From: Actinomycetes bacterium
Lineage (GTDB): Bacteria > Actinomycetota > Acidimicrobiia > Acidimicrobiales > Microtrichaceae
Assembly: GCA_024222295.1 (NCBI GenBank)
Contig: JAAEPF010000023.1
Span: 310,001 to 374,000, forward strand
Direction of reading: 5' to 3'
DNA length: 64,000 nucleotides
Shown here one piece after another: positions 25,691 through 34,406 of the stretch. Position 1 is the first letter of the stretch. The number at the start of each line of letters is the position of its first letter. The notes under the pieces were generated by a model. That model was not told where the DNA came from, made no database searches, and saw nothing but the letters and a program-made list of their open reading frames with translations. The position numbers and the translations under genes are program-made.

Positions 25691-26626
25691 GTGGATGTGC
25701 TCGTAGCCGAAGGACTTCACCGGTCATTCGGGGAGCGCCGGGCGGTCGATGACGTCAGCTTCGTGATCGAGGCAGGCGAGACCTATGGCTTGCTCGGCCC
25801 CAACGGTGCGGGCAAGACCACCACCATCTCGATGGCGTGTGGTCTCCTGGCTCCGGACTCGGGCACGGTCACGGTGCTCGGTGAGCCCATGAGGACTGAC
25901 CGCTGTGTGGCCAAGTCACACCTGGGCCTGGTGCCACAGGAGCTGGCGCTCTACGGCGACCTGTCGGGAAGGGAGAACCTCGACTTCTTCGGCCGGCTCC
26001 AGGGATTGTCCTCAGAGCACCTTGGTAAGCGGGTCGATGAGGTGCTGGAGCTGATCGGGTTGACCGATCGTGCCGGTGAGCGGGTCGAGGCCTATTCGGG
26101 AGGCATGAAGCGGCGCTGCAACATCGGCGCAGCCCTGTTGCACCAACCCGATGTGCTGATCCTCGATGAGCCGACCGTCGGTGTCGACCCACAGTCGCGC
26201 AACGCCATTCTCACCGGCATTGCCGAATTGCAGTCCTCAGGCATGGCTGTGCTCTACACGACCCACTACATGGAGGAAGCCGAGCGGCTCTGTGACCGCA
26301 TCGGAATCATGGACGAAGGGTGCCTGGTGGCCGAGGGAACTGCATCAGAGCTGGTTGCCCTGGTGGGCGAACACCCGGTGGTGCGCATCTCGGGCGACGG
26401 TGACCTGGCGGGGCTCGGCGACTCGGTCGAGGCACTGCCCGGAGTCGTCGCTGTGACCCCATGTGACGACCGGGTGGACGTGGTGGTGCAGTCGGCCGGA
26501 AGCGTGCTTGGTGAGGTGCTGCGCAAGGCCGACGATGCAGGCGTGAGGGTGGGCGGCGTGGCGGTCGAGGAACCCGACCTCGAGGACGTCTTCCTGCATC
26601 TCACGGGCAAGGCCCTTAGGGACTGA
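25691..26626 (+). CDS. ABC transporter ATP-binding protein (ABC-2 exporter)
   Basis: A 311-residue ATPase of the DrrA/CcmA type. Walker A GPNGAGKTTT, Q-loop VPQELALY, signature YSGGMKRRCNIGAA, Walker B LILDEPTVGVDPQSR and switch TTHYMEEAERLC are all present. The C-terminal 90 residues resemble the DUF4162 tail of drug exporters. First gene of a three-gene operon with two permeases; substrate unknown. Confidence 0.9.
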   Translation: MDVLVAEGLHRSFGERRAVDDVSFVIEAGETYGLLGPNGAGKTTTISMACGLLAPDSGTVTVLGEPMRTDRCVAKSHLGLVPQELALYGDLSGRENLDFFGRLQGLSSEHLGKRVDEVLELIGLTDRAGERVEAYSGGMKRRCNIGAALLHQPDVLILDEPTVGVDPQSRNAILTGIAELQSSGMAVLYTTHYMEEAERLCDRIGIMDEGCLVAEGTASELVALVGEHPVVRISGDGDLAGLGDSVEALPGVVAVTPCDDRVDVVVQSAGSVLGEVLRKADDAGVRVGGVAVEEPDLEDVFLHLTGKALRD

Positions 26627-26629
26627 CGG

Positions 26630-27784
26630 ATGCCGGCGACGCTCACGCTCGCGCGCAATGGCGTGCGCCGCGGACTGCGCAACCGTTCGGTGTTGCTGCT
26701 CGGCATCGTCGGACCCCTGGCCCTTGGGTTCGTGCTCGCACTGGCGTTCGGTGGGAGTGGGCCGACCATCAAGGTGGCCCTGGTCGACCTCGACGGGTCC
26801 GATCTGTCAGCGGGCATAGCCAGTGGTCTCTCCGACGGCCTGGCAGGGAGTCCTATCGAGATGGAGCTGATCGACGCTCCAGAAGACGGGGACCTGTCAG
26901 GGCTCGAGAAGATGGTGGAGGACGGCGCCCAGGGCGCGGTCATGGTCATCCCGCCTGGATACGGCGACTCCGTGGTGGGGGTTCCGGAATCGTTGGTCGT
27001 GCTCGCCGCCGGTGACAACGCCATCGCCGGTTCGGTCGCCGAGGGGCTTGCGGACTCGGTTGCAGGGACCACCGACCTGCAACGTGCGGTGGCGATCGCG
27101 CTGGACCGAGCCGGTCTCGACCCCGGCGCTGCGCTGGGTGGCGACCCGGTCGAGCCGGTCGTGTCCGTGCGCGAGGCCGAGTTCTCCGAGTCGTTCGATG
27201 CGCCGACCTACTTCGGCCCGTTCGCGGTGTTCCTGTTCCTGGGGCTGGGGGTCACGGCCCGCTCGCTGCTGCGCGACGAATCCGACGGGATCCTCGACCG
27301 GGTGCGCGCATCGCCGGTGTCGATGCGCGAGGTGGTCGGGGGAGCGGCAACGACTGTGATGGTTCAGGGAGCACTCGCCGCGGTGGCTGTGGTCGGCGTC
27401 TCCACGTTGGCGTTCGGTGCCTACTGGGGAGATCCCGTCAACGTGGTGGTCGTCGTGTCGGTCTTCATCGTGTCGGTCGCAGGGATGCTCGGGATAGTCG
27501 TCGGAGTTGCTTCCAGCGAACTCCAGGCCGAGTCGTGGACGAACGTCCTGGCGTTCAGCTTCGCGATCATCGGAGGATCGTTCTTCGGAGGCGCGCTGTT
27601 GCCGGGAGTATTGGGTGTGATCGGCACCATGACGCCCAACGGGGCGGCGATGCGGGCGCTGATCGAGCTCGGTCCGGGCGGCCAGAGCCTCGGCGACGTG
27701 TGGTATCTGCTCGCGTGGATGCTGGTGATCGGAATCGGTGGGATGCTGCTGGGTGGGCGGCTGCTGCGGAGGCGGCTGAGGTGA
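26630..27784 (+). CDS. ABC-2 type transporter permease (first)
   Basis: A 384-residue permease: TM1 near residues 22-42, a large extracytoplasmic loop (about 45-190) and five helices in the C-terminal half, the YhgE/ABC2_membrane_3 layout. The motif LLRDESDGILDRVRASPVSM contacts the ATPase. The last codon overlaps the start of the next permease (GTGA). Three bases separate it from the ATPase gene. Confidence 0.87.
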   Translation: MPATLTLARNGVRRGLRNRSVLLLGIVGPLALGFVLALAFGGSGPTIKVALVDLDGSDLSAGIASGLSDGLAGSPIEMELIDAPEDGDLSGLEKMVEDGAQGAVMVIPPGYGDSVVGVPESLVVLAAGDNAIAGSVAEGLADSVAGTTDLQRAVAIALDRAGLDPGAALGGDPVEPVVSVREAEFSESFDAPTYFGPFAVFLFLGLGVTARSLLRDESDGILDRVRASPVSMREVVGGAATTVMVQGALAAVAVVGVSTLAFGAYWGDPVNVVVVVSVFIVSVAGMLGIVVGVASSELQAESWTNVLAFSFAIIGGSFFGGALLPGVLGVIGTMTPNGAAMRALIELGPGGQSLGDVWYLLAWMLVIGIGGMLLGGRLLRRRLR

Positions 27785-29001
27785 GCGTGCAGGTCGAGGA
27801 ACCGTCCGAGACTGCCCGCAGAGGGTCTGTTCCGAGCAGGGCGCGGGTTGTGCGGGTGGTCGTTGCCAACGACCTTCGCCGGCTGTCGAGGGACCGGCTG
27901 GCGCTGTTCTTCGTGGCCGTGCTGCCGTTCGTCCTGATCGTCGCGATCGGGTCGTTCATTCCGTCCGATGATGTCGACGTGATCCTGGCGGTTGTGGACA
28001 ACGACCGCACCGAGGCGTCACAACGGTTGCTCTCTGCGCTCGGCGACACCGACGGGTTCGCGCTCCGCGATGGCGGCGACCGTCGCGAGGCCGAACGCGA
28101 CGTGCGGATCGACGAGGTCAGCGCCGCCATCGTTGTCCCGGCGGGTTTTGCCGAGGCGCTCGAGGCGGGTGGCGCAGACGTGGAGTTGTTGTTGGAGCCG
28201 ACCAGCTCCACTTCGACCCTGGTCCGTTCCGCGGTGTCGGAGGCCATCGACGCCCAGGCGGCGCGCCTCACCGTGGAGCGCGAACTCGAGGCTGCTGGCT
28301 CAGAGGGAGCCGATGAGCTCGCCGGCGACGTGGTGGATGGTCTCTCCCCATCGGAGGTCGACTACCGGATCGTCGGCGCCGAGTCAGGGGGATCCAACTA
28401 TGCGTTCACCGCCGGCGGCCAGATGATCCTGTTCATGTTCATCAACTCGCTCACCGCCGGTGCGGGCTTCATCGAGATGCGCCGCCAGGGGATCCTCGGC
28501 CGCGCCGTCGCAGGCCCGGTCAGCGCGAGTGACATGTTGCTGGGGATGGGCGCCAGCAGGTTCCTGGTGGCCTCGACCCTTGCCGTGGTGATCACGGTCA
28601 TGGCCGTGCTCGCGTACGGGGTGGACTGGGGGAGCCTCTGGGTGATGGGCATCGTGATCGTGATGTTCGGCATCGTCTCCGCTGCGGCCAGCACGCTGAT
28701 CGGAGCGCTGCTGAGCCAACCCGACGCGGCTGTGAGCGTCGGCGTGCCGCTGGGGATCGGAATGGCCGCGCTCGGCGGCTGCATGTTTCCGTTGTTTCTG
28801 GCACCGACCGGCATGCAGGTGGTCGCGAAGATCCTCACTCCACACGCGTGGGCGGTCGACGCGATCCTGTCGTCGGCCTACGACGGTGACGGTGTGGCAG
28901 ACCTGTGGCCCAACTTCGCCATGCTGGCGCTGTGGGCCGTGGTGCTGCTCTCGCTGGCCTGGGTGTTCGCCGGCCGTTCTGTTCGCGCTGGATCACGCTG
29001 A
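27781..29001 (+). CDS. ABC-2 type transporter permease (second)
   Basis: A 406-residue paralogue of the preceding permease with the same layout: TM1 near residues 37-58, a long extracytoplasmic loop with a negatively charged region, then helices containing EMRRQGILGRAVAGPVSASD. The GTG start overlaps the preceding stop. The two permeases probably form the heterodimer driven by the ATPase at 25691. The stop codon sits in the loop of a strong hairpin. Confidence 0.87.
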   Translation: MSVQVEEPSETARRGSVPSRARVVRVVVANDLRRLSRDRLALFFVAVLPFVLIVAIGSFIPSDDVDVILAVVDNDRTEASQRLLSALGDTDGFALRDGGDRREAERDVRIDEVSAAIVVPAGFAEALEAGGADVELLLEPTSSTSTLVRSAVSEAIDAQAARLTVERELEAAGSEGADELAGDVVDGLSPSEVDYRIVGAESGGSNYAFTAGGQMILFMFINSLTAGAGFIEMRRQGILGRAVAGPVSASDMLLGMGASRFLVASTLAVVITVMAVLAYGVDWGSLWVMGIVIVMFGIVSAAASTLIGALLSQPDAAVSVGVPLGIGMAALGGCMFPLFLAPTGMQVVAKILTPHAWAVDAILSSAYDGDGVADLWPNFAMLALWAVVLLSLAWVFAGRSVRAGSR

Positions 29002-29013
29002 GCGTGATCCAGC
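28987..29013 (+). terminator. perfect 12-bp hairpin whose loop is the stop codon
   Basis: GCTGGATCACGC pairs exactly with GCGTGATCCAGC, and the three unpaired loop bases (28999-29001) are the TGA of the permease gene. There is no T tract after it. Confidence 0.65.
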
Positions 29014-29038
29014 AACAACGAAACCGCCGGGCAGGGCT

Positions 29039-29404
29039 CTAGAGGTTGCCGAAGTCGATCACGAGCAGAGCCAGGAGAAGCCCGATGACCGAGAGGTTGA
29101 TCACGGTGATCGGCCACTTCCAGCGGTGATCCGCTATCCAGAAGCGCCTGATCGAGGCGATGTTGAAGCTGATGGCCACAACGCCGATCACGATGCCTAT
29201 CCACGGGCCCACACCCCCGGCGACTCCCAGCGCCGGCAGCACCCACGGGAAGATCACGTACGCGAGCACGCAGCGGATGCCGGAGATGACCACCGACTGG
29301 CTGAAGACGCGGGTGGCGGTTTCCTCAGATGCGGCTTCCTGCGCCTCGGCCGTTTGACCGGCGGCGGGGGCAGGGGACGGGTTCGCGAGGGGCGTGTCGG
29401 TCAT
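29039..29404 (-). CDS. small polytopic membrane protein
   Basis: A 121-residue protein with a Pro/Ala/Glu-rich arm and three membrane helices separated by GIVIGVVAISFNIASIRRFWIADHRWKWP. No known domain. The ATG at 29404 is chosen over an upstream in-frame codon at 29437 because GGTGGGG lies just before it. Convergent with the ABC exporter operon. Confidence 0.6.
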   Translation of the reverse strand: MTDTPLANPSPAPAAGQTAEAQEAASEETATRVFSQSVVISGIRCVLAYVIFPWVLPALGVAGGVGPWIGIVIGVVAISFNIASIRRFWIADHRWKWPITVINLSVIGLLLALLVIDFGNL

Positions 29405-29468
29405 GACCCCACCAGTTTCGCGTCTGGCGGACCGCAATGGGTAACGGAACCCCTGAACCGCCGCACCA

Positions 29469-31712
29469 TCACGGTTCCTGGCCGCCGGCGCGGGCCTGCA
29501 GTTCGGCTGAGGGCTCGATGTTGAGCAGCGGCGAATCCTCTGACACCCACATCGGCAGCTTGCCGAGTGGGGCTTCGACGGTCAGTTCGACAGGGCCCTC
29601 CACGCTCGATTCGCGGTCCCAGAAGTCCACCCAGTCGCCCGGCGGCACCCAAACGGTCCGCTCGCGGGTGCCGGACTCCCACGCCGGGGCCACCAGGAGG
29701 TCATCGCCAAGCATCCACTGGTCCCAGCGATCGATCGCTCCGGGCTCGTCGGGCCACATGAACACCAGCGGTCGAGCCATGGGCATGCCCTCGTTGACGG
29801 CCTGCTCTGCAGTGGACGCCAGATACGAATTCATGTCGTGGCGCAGCACGATGTAGCCGCGGTAGATGTCCATCAGCTCCTGGCTGAAGGAGCCATCGGG
29901 GGGCACGTTCCAAGGGGAGCCGTCTCGGCCGTGGAAACGCATGATCGGACTGGCGAAGCCCACCTCGATCCATCGGGCGTACACATCGGGGTCGAGCCAG
30001 CCGTTGTAGCCGCCGATGTCGCTGCCCCAGAACGGGGTGCCCATGAAAGCCGCGCGCTGCACCGAGATGAGCACCGAGCGCAGACCCTTGTCGGTCGAGG
30101 GTGACTCCTCGGGCGTGAACTCCACCTCGGGAATCGCGAATCCGTCGCGTCCGTGGGTGTCGCCGCCCCAGCGCATCACGTCGGCATGCGAACCGGTGTA
30201 GCCGGCCCGCATGAGCAGGTAACCGTCGTCGGGTCGCTCCGAGTCGATGATGTCGCGGTAGATCTCCGCGTACTCGGTCGGATACCAGTTGTGCACCTGG
30301 CGGCCGTTGCGTCCGTCGTGCCAGATGTCGGTCACCTCGCTGGACACGTCGGCCTCGTCGCCACGGTCCATCACGAACCCGTCGATGTAACGACCCTCGT
30401 TGCCGTCGAGGAAGTCGATGACATTGTCCCGGTACCACTCGACCGCCTCCGGATTGGTGAAGTCGACCGACACGCCAACGAGCTCCGAGCCGCCGCTCGG
30501 GTCGCTGTTGGGTGCCAGGAAGCCGAGCTCGCGCGCTTCTTCACCGAGGCTGCCCATTGCCCAAGGTGCTGTGAATACGTGCATCTTCCAGCCGCGGTCG
30601 GAGAACACATCCAGCATGTCCTCGGCGTTGGGGAAGCGCTCCGGGTCGAACTCCCACTCCGCGAACCCGACCGCCCCCGAGGTCCATGGCCGGTCGAATC
30701 GGTACAGACCGGCGGGTATCTCGTACTCCTCGTAGATCGAGAGGTCCTCGGCTGCGGTCGCGTTCATCTCGACGCCGTCGATTGCGACCGGCTCTGCGAC
30801 CGGGTGCTCGTCACGGCCACGCCAGTGCAGGAACACATGGTCGGGCGGCTCCGGTGGCCGTCCGGTCAGGGCGTGGTAGGCGTCGTTGACCTGCTGGTGG
30901 CCCGGCCCGGAGAACAGGTGGAAGCTCGCCGCATCCGAATCCGGATCCCACTCGAACTCGATGTCGAGCACTCCGGGCGTCGTCGCCGCCAGGTCGTACA
31001 CGCCCGGCATGTAACCGTCGACGAGCATGCCGTAGCCGGCGGAGCTCTGGAAGAACGGCGCATATCCGGAGATGGTCGGCTCGATCCACATGTCGATTCG
31101 CTCGCCACGCCGGTTGAGGGAGCCGACCGCAGCGGGGAACACCTCGGAGTCGCGGTAGTCCTCCGAGATCCGCTCGGTGAGGCCGTAGATGAGCTCCCCC
31201 TCGGGAGAGGCCAAGCTCTCGCCCCACCCGGTCACACCGGTGAGGTCGTCAGGTGTCAGCGACACGTTGACGGTGTCGTTGCGCTGATCGGTCCGTTCAG
31301 TCCTGCCTACCGTCACGGTTCCTGTCGAGCCGTCGGTGAAGGCGACCTCGAAGGCTGCGGAGTCGTCGCTCGTCTTCACGGCTGTGGCCGACTCGATCGT
31401 GAGCCGCTCGCCGTCGCGCAGGATGAACAGGCCGCCGGACTCGGTGACGAATGGCGAAGGATCCTCGGGGCGCTTCGCCGTGATCAAGAACGGTTCGTCG
31501 GTAACCGTGAGCTCCATCTCGCCCGTGTCGATGACCGTCTTGCCTTCACGCTCCTCGATCGACCATTCGATCCGAGGCGACGGCTCCAGCCCTTCGGCTT
31601 GCGTGGTGGTCGTGGAACCATCCGAGTTGTCGGTGCAGGCAGCGGCCAGGAGCGCAGCCGCGGCAAGGGCGGCGAGGAACCCGCTCGTCGGGCGGGTAGA
31701 TCGGTATCGCAT
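29469..31712 (-). CDS. glycoside hydrolase family 31 lipoprotein
   Basis: A 747-residue secreted, lipid-anchored alpha-glycosidase. The signal peptide ends in the lipobox LLAAAC (Cys about residue 26). The (beta/alpha)8 catalytic part shows IDGFVMDRGDEADV as the probable nucleophile region, LLMRAGYTGSHADVMRWGGD as the acid/base region and FWGSDIGGYNG. These features also occur in sulfoquinovosidase-like members, but the substrate is not certain. An open frame runs upstream through a tRNA gene and is not used. The ATG at 31712 shares its A with the encoded 3' CCA of tRNA-Lys. Confidence 0.87.
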   Translation of the reverse strand: MRYRSTRPTSGFLAALAAAALLAAACTDNSDGSTTTTQAEGLEPSPRIEWSIEEREGKTVIDTGEMELTVTDEPFLITAKRPEDPSPFVTESGGLFILRDGERLTIESATAVKTSDDSAAFEVAFTDGSTGTVTVGRTERTDQRNDTVNVSLTPDDLTGVTGWGESLASPEGELIYGLTERISEDYRDSEVFPAAVGSLNRRGERIDMWIEPTISGYAPFFQSSAGYGMLVDGYMPGVYDLAATTPGVLDIEFEWDPDSDAASFHLFSGPGHQQVNDAYHALTGRPPEPPDHVFLHWRGRDEHPVAEPVAIDGVEMNATAAEDLSIYEEYEIPAGLYRFDRPWTSGAVGFAEWEFDPERFPNAEDMLDVFSDRGWKMHVFTAPWAMGSLGEEARELGFLAPNSDPSGGSELVGVSVDFTNPEAVEWYRDNVIDFLDGNEGRYIDGFVMDRGDEADVSSEVTDIWHDGRNGRQVHNWYPTEYAEIYRDIIDSERPDDGYLLMRAGYTGSHADVMRWGGDTHGRDGFAIPEVEFTPEESPSTDKGLRSVLISVQRAAFMGTPFWGSDIGGYNGWLDPDVYARWIEVGFASPIMRFHGRDGSPWNVPPDGSFSQELMDIYRGYIVLRHDMNSYLASTAEQAVNEGMPMARPLVFMWPDEPGAIDRWDQWMLGDDLLVAPAWESGTRERTVWVPPGDWVDFWDRESSVEGPVELTVEAPLGKLPMWVSEDSPLLNIEPSAELQARAGGQEP

Positions 31713-31787
31713 GGTGGGCCCCGTGGGGATCGAACCCACGACCGATGGATTAAAAGTCCACTGCTCTACCAACTGAGCTAGAGGCCC
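31712..31787 (-). tRNA. tRNA-Lys (UUU), CCA encoded
   Basis: A complete cloverleaf on the minus strand. The acceptor stem pairs GGGCCTC with GGGGCCC, the D-arm is AGCTCAGTTGGTAGAGC, the anticodon loop is CTTTTAA with anticodon TTT, and the T-arm is GTGGGTTCGATCCCCAC. Discriminator A is 31715 and CCA is 31714-31712, the last A being the first base of the GH31 start codon. Confidence 0.95.
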
Positions 31788-31828
31788 GGGACTGCGAGAT
31801 TATCCGCGAGAAAACGCGCAAGAGAATG
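31780..31828 (+). repeat. 49-bp direct repeat, copy 1 (tRNA-Lys leader)
   Basis: Starts agaggcccggg and ends cgcaagagaatg. It holds the first seven bases of the tRNA (gaggccc on the plus strand) and its promoter region. An identical copy lies at 33874-33922 in the same orientation, 2,094 bp away. Confidence 0.95.
31799..31804 (-). promoter_or_regulatory. -10 box of tRNA-Lys
   Basis: GATAAT on the minus strand, 11 bases before the tRNA 5' end. It is inside the 49-bp direct repeat, so an orphan copy exists at 33898-33893. Confidence 0.45.
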
Positions 31829-32015
31829 GGGGTGGGACCAGCACCCGCCGCTGAGCGTGCCCTGCGGGTGTTGGCGGTCAAGCAGGTCCACGAATCTTGA
31901 GCTGGTTCGGCTGTTGCATTCCGCATCGTCTTGGGCAGCCTCGTTCCGCACGTCCCCACTCCGGCTCACCCACGAGATGGGCAAAGTCCGCCGTCACCGC
32001 ACCGCCTTGAACCCG

Positions 32016-32540
32016 TCAGCTGCGTTCGAGGCTCCTCGCGAACTGCATGGCTTCCTCGCTTGCCAGGGTGCCGGCAACGACGGCTGCGGTTTCGTGGAGC
32101 GCGCACGGGTTGTCGTGAGCGATCGAAACGATGCAGGTCCCGAGCGCGTGGTCCACACCGATCGCAGCGCTGGCACCCGACACCGACACGTTGGCCGTCT
32201 CCAGCCCCCGCAGCAACTGTTCGATGAGCACCGGACCGAGTTGGGACGTCACCACGATTCGCTCGCCTCCGGCAGCCCGCTCGCGGTGCAGCCCGCCCCC
32301 GATCGGTTCAAGGGAGCCGCCAATGCTCAGTCCTGCGATGTACTCCAGCGGATCCGGCTCACCGACGGTCGGCTTGGCGAGCACCACACGCCGGAACTGG
32401 CAAGCCGTCACCTCTGCGCTTGGTCCGGATCCCACCAGAAGGCCTGCTCCCGCGGTGGACTCGACGTGCAACGTCGCCCCCGGAGTGCTGTGGACCAGCG
32501 CGGCAGCGATTCGGATCAGTTCTCTGGTGGGTCTCGCCAT
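32016..32540 (-). CDS. hypothetical protein in the repeat-bounded segment
   Basis: A 174-residue protein starting MARPTRELIRIAAALVHSTPG. Composition is soluble, Ala/Gly-rich, without a recognised domain, signal peptide or membrane helix. It has its own leaderless promoter with a good -35. It sits between the two 49-bp repeats, so it may be part of a transferred segment. Confidence 0.55.
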   Translation of the reverse strand: MARPTRELIRIAAALVHSTPGATLHVESTAGAGLLVGSGPSAEVTACQFRRVVLAKPTVGEPDPLEYIAGLSIGGSLEPIGGGLHRERAAGGERIVVTSQLGPVLIEQLLRGLETANVSVSGASAAIGVDHALGTCIVSIAHDNPCALHETAAVVAGTLASEEAMQFARSLERS

Positions 32541-32546
32541 CCGGCG

Positions 32547-32576
32547 ATGTTAGGCATCCTTAATGTTGTATAGCAA
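32547..32576 (-). promoter_or_regulatory. promoter of the 174-residue hypothetical gene, leaderless
   Basis: TTGCTA (32576-32571), an 18-base spacer and TAACAT (32552-32547), which ends six bases before the ATG. Confidence 0.6.
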
Positions 32577-32586
32577 GTGCTCTGAC

Positions 32587-32697
32587 TCATCCCACCACCT
32601 CGAGTGACTCGGCGAGGTCGCTGATCTCCTGACCGAGGAGGGGCGTGACTAGCACCCGGAAGCCCAGGGTGCCCTGCAGCCGACCAGCGTCAACCAC
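32587..32697 (-). pseudogene. possible 3' remnant of a gene
   Basis: A short frame on the minus strand ends LGQEISDLAESLEVVG and stops at 32589-32587; it has coding-like composition but an in-frame stop just upstream. No family recognised. Confidence 0.2.
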
Positions 32698-32737
32698 ACC
32701 CAGTTAGTGTCTCTGCACCGCCGACCGGGGATGTGCG

Positions 32738-33580
32738 ATGAGTGATTCGAGCGTCAACGATGCCCAGGCCCAGTTCTGGACCGCTGCAGGAACGACCTGG
32801 ACCGAACAACGTGACAACTTCGACCAGCAGGCAAACGACCATGGCCTTGCTGCCGTGGATGCGCTCGCACCCACCAAGGGGGAGTTCATCATCGACATCG
32901 GTTGCGGGGCCGGCACCAGCAGCGTTCAGCTGGCAAAGCGTGTTGGCGACTCCGGCCGGGTGTCCGCTCTTGACATCAGTCCAACCATGATCGAGGGAGC
33001 CGAGACGTTCGCGGCCGGCCACGGCATCGACAACATCACTTTCGCAGTTGCCGATGCGATGTTCGATGACATGGGCCCCGATGCCGATTGCGTCTACTCC
33101 CGCTTCGGTGTCATGTTCTTCGCGGATGCTACGGCGGGGCTTGCCAACATGCGGCGAGCATTGCGTGACGGTGGCCGCTTGTCGTTCGTGTGCTGGCAGT
33201 CGCCGAAGGAGAACCCATGGGCGTCGGTACCCCTGAGCATCGCCTCCAACCACGTAGAGATGCCCTTCGGCACAGATCCCACAGCACCAGGTCCCTTCTC
33301 GCTCGGCGATCCAGACCGTCTCAACGCCGTCCTCGACGATGCCGAATGGTCCGATGTCGTACTGACGTCACGACAGGCCGATCTAAACCTCGGCGACGAC
33401 CTCGACGAAGCGATCGCGTTCATGACCAATCTCATGCCGCCGCTGCAGGCACTGGCCAAGACCCATGCAGAGAAGTTCGCAACGTTTCGGTCTGAGCTCA
33501 GCGAAGCGCTTTCGACCTGGACCACGTCAGAGGGTGTGATCTGCCCGTCCGCAACTTGGATCGTCACTGCCAACAAGTGA
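32738..33580 (+). CDS. class I SAM-dependent methyltransferase
   Basis: A 280-residue methyltransferase. Motif I is IIDIGCGAGTSSVQLAKRVG (residues about 50-69), motif II is SALDISPTMIEGA, then DCVYSRFGVMFFADATAGLANM and LSFVCWQSPKENPW. This arrangement is common in UbiE/COQ5-like enzymes. Substrate unknown. GGGGA lies before the ATG. It is the larger gene inside the repeat-bounded segment. Confidence 0.85.
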   Translation: MSDSSVNDAQAQFWTAAGTTWTEQRDNFDQQANDHGLAAVDALAPTKGEFIIDIGCGAGTSSVQLAKRVGDSGRVSALDISPTMIEGAETFAAGHGIDNITFAVADAMFDDMGPDADCVYSRFGVMFFADATAGLANMRRALRDGGRLSFVCWQSPKENPWASVPLSIASNHVEMPFGTDPTAPGPFSLGDPDRLNAVLDDAEWSDVVLTSRQADLNLGDDLDEAIAFMTNLMPPLQALAKTHAEKFATFRSELSEALSTWTTSEGVICPSATWIVTANK

Positions 33581-33997
33581 CCCAGACGGTTCGACAAGAT
33601 CCGCCGACCCCCCCGTGCGATTGTCTACTGTCACGGCGAGAGCGGCCCGTTTGCAGGGACCGATGACCATCGAATAGTTGACACCTTTTCAGCTGTGCGG
33701 ACGGTCTCGAACGGAGTCCGACATGGGCGCTCGGCGACGACAACCAGCTGGCGGTGGCCTGACCCGCCAAGCCGCCGGTTCCAACAAGCAACCGACTCCG
33801 TTCCAGATAGCCGGACCCGACACCCCGAAGGGGGCGCTTTGGCGCGCGCTGGGGCTTGATTTCTTGCAGCTCCAGAGGCCCGGGACTGCGAGATTATCCG
33901 CGAGAAAACGCGCAAGAGAATGAGCCGTGGTGAGGGGCTCGTCATCGATGACGGTGCTTGATCTGGCAAATCCGCAAGAGGGGTCGAGGGCTGCGCC
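33581..33997. other. non-coding stretch containing repeat copy 2 and an orphan tRNA promoter
   Basis: No convincing gene. A 246-base open frame crossing it (33678-33923) reads through the repeat and has no family features. The 49-bp repeat at 33874-33922 carries the tRNA-Lys -10 box and seven acceptor-stem bases with no tRNA body. A G/C-rich hairpin (cgccccc/gggggcg type) lies near 33826-33841. Confidence 0.6.
33874..33922 (+). repeat. 49-bp direct repeat, copy 2 (orphan tRNA-Lys leader)
   Basis: Identical to 31780-31828. After the seven tRNA bases the sequence departs from the tRNA. Confidence 0.95.
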
Positions 33998-34321
33998 TCA
34001 CGGGCCGTGGCGCTGGGTCGTCTGGTCGCCGTCATTCGTTGTGTCGGTGCCGCGCGGGTAGCCCGGCAATCGCTCCCGGGTGACTCCGAGGAAGCTCCGC
34101 AATGGTCTGATCGGGCGGATCACCAGCTCGATGAATGCAATCAGCAGCACGAACGACATTGCGGCCACAACCGTTCCGAGAGCGAGAGGTGAGATGGAGT
34201 AGAGATCCCAGAAGATGTCTGCGGTGAAGTCGTTCGCACTTGCCGCCTCCTCGTCGTCCCAGTCGAGGACCATCCGGAGCGTGGCTGCGATTGCGGGCGC
34301 GTGGAGCACGTAGAAGGCCAC
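33998..34321 (-). CDS. small membrane protein downstream of the UGSC gene
   Basis: A 107-residue protein from GTG 34321. Helices are AFYVLHAPAIAATLRMVL and LGTVVAAMSFVLLIAFIELVI, joined by an acidic loop (DWDDEEAASANDFTAD), and the tail is basic. The frame stays open upstream to about 34455 with plausible residues (DPLGQRFWNQRSKPLAYGLG) but no ATG/GTG/TTG, so the true start is uncertain. It lies on the same strand as the selenoprotein locus. Function unknown. Confidence 0.5.
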   Translation of the reverse strand: MAFYVLHAPAIAATLRMVLDWDDEEAASANDFTADIFWDLYSISPLALGTVVAAMSFVLLIAFIELVIRPIRPLRSFLGVTRERLPGYPRGTDTTNDGDQTTQRHGP

Positions 34322-34406
34322 GATGATGCCGAGGCCGTAGGCCAGCGGCTTGCTTCGTTGGTTCCAGAACCGCTGGCCGAGGGGATCTGTTCCCGCCGAC
34401 GGCGGT

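Noticed and set aside
31713-31772. N-terminal extension of the GH31 protein
   Set aside because: It would translate the tRNA-Lys gene and precede the signal peptide; the lipobox peptide starts at 31712.
31857-32573. Long plus-strand open frame across the repeat-bounded segment
   Set aside because: Antisense to the 174-residue gene, which has a proper promoter; composition is that of a high-GC shadow frame.
33678-33923. An 81-residue open frame on the plus strand
   Set aside because: It runs through the tRNA-leader repeat and has no family features.
33881-33960. Second tRNA gene next to repeat copy 2
   Set aside because: Only seven acceptor-stem bases are present and no D-, anticodon or T-arm can be formed.
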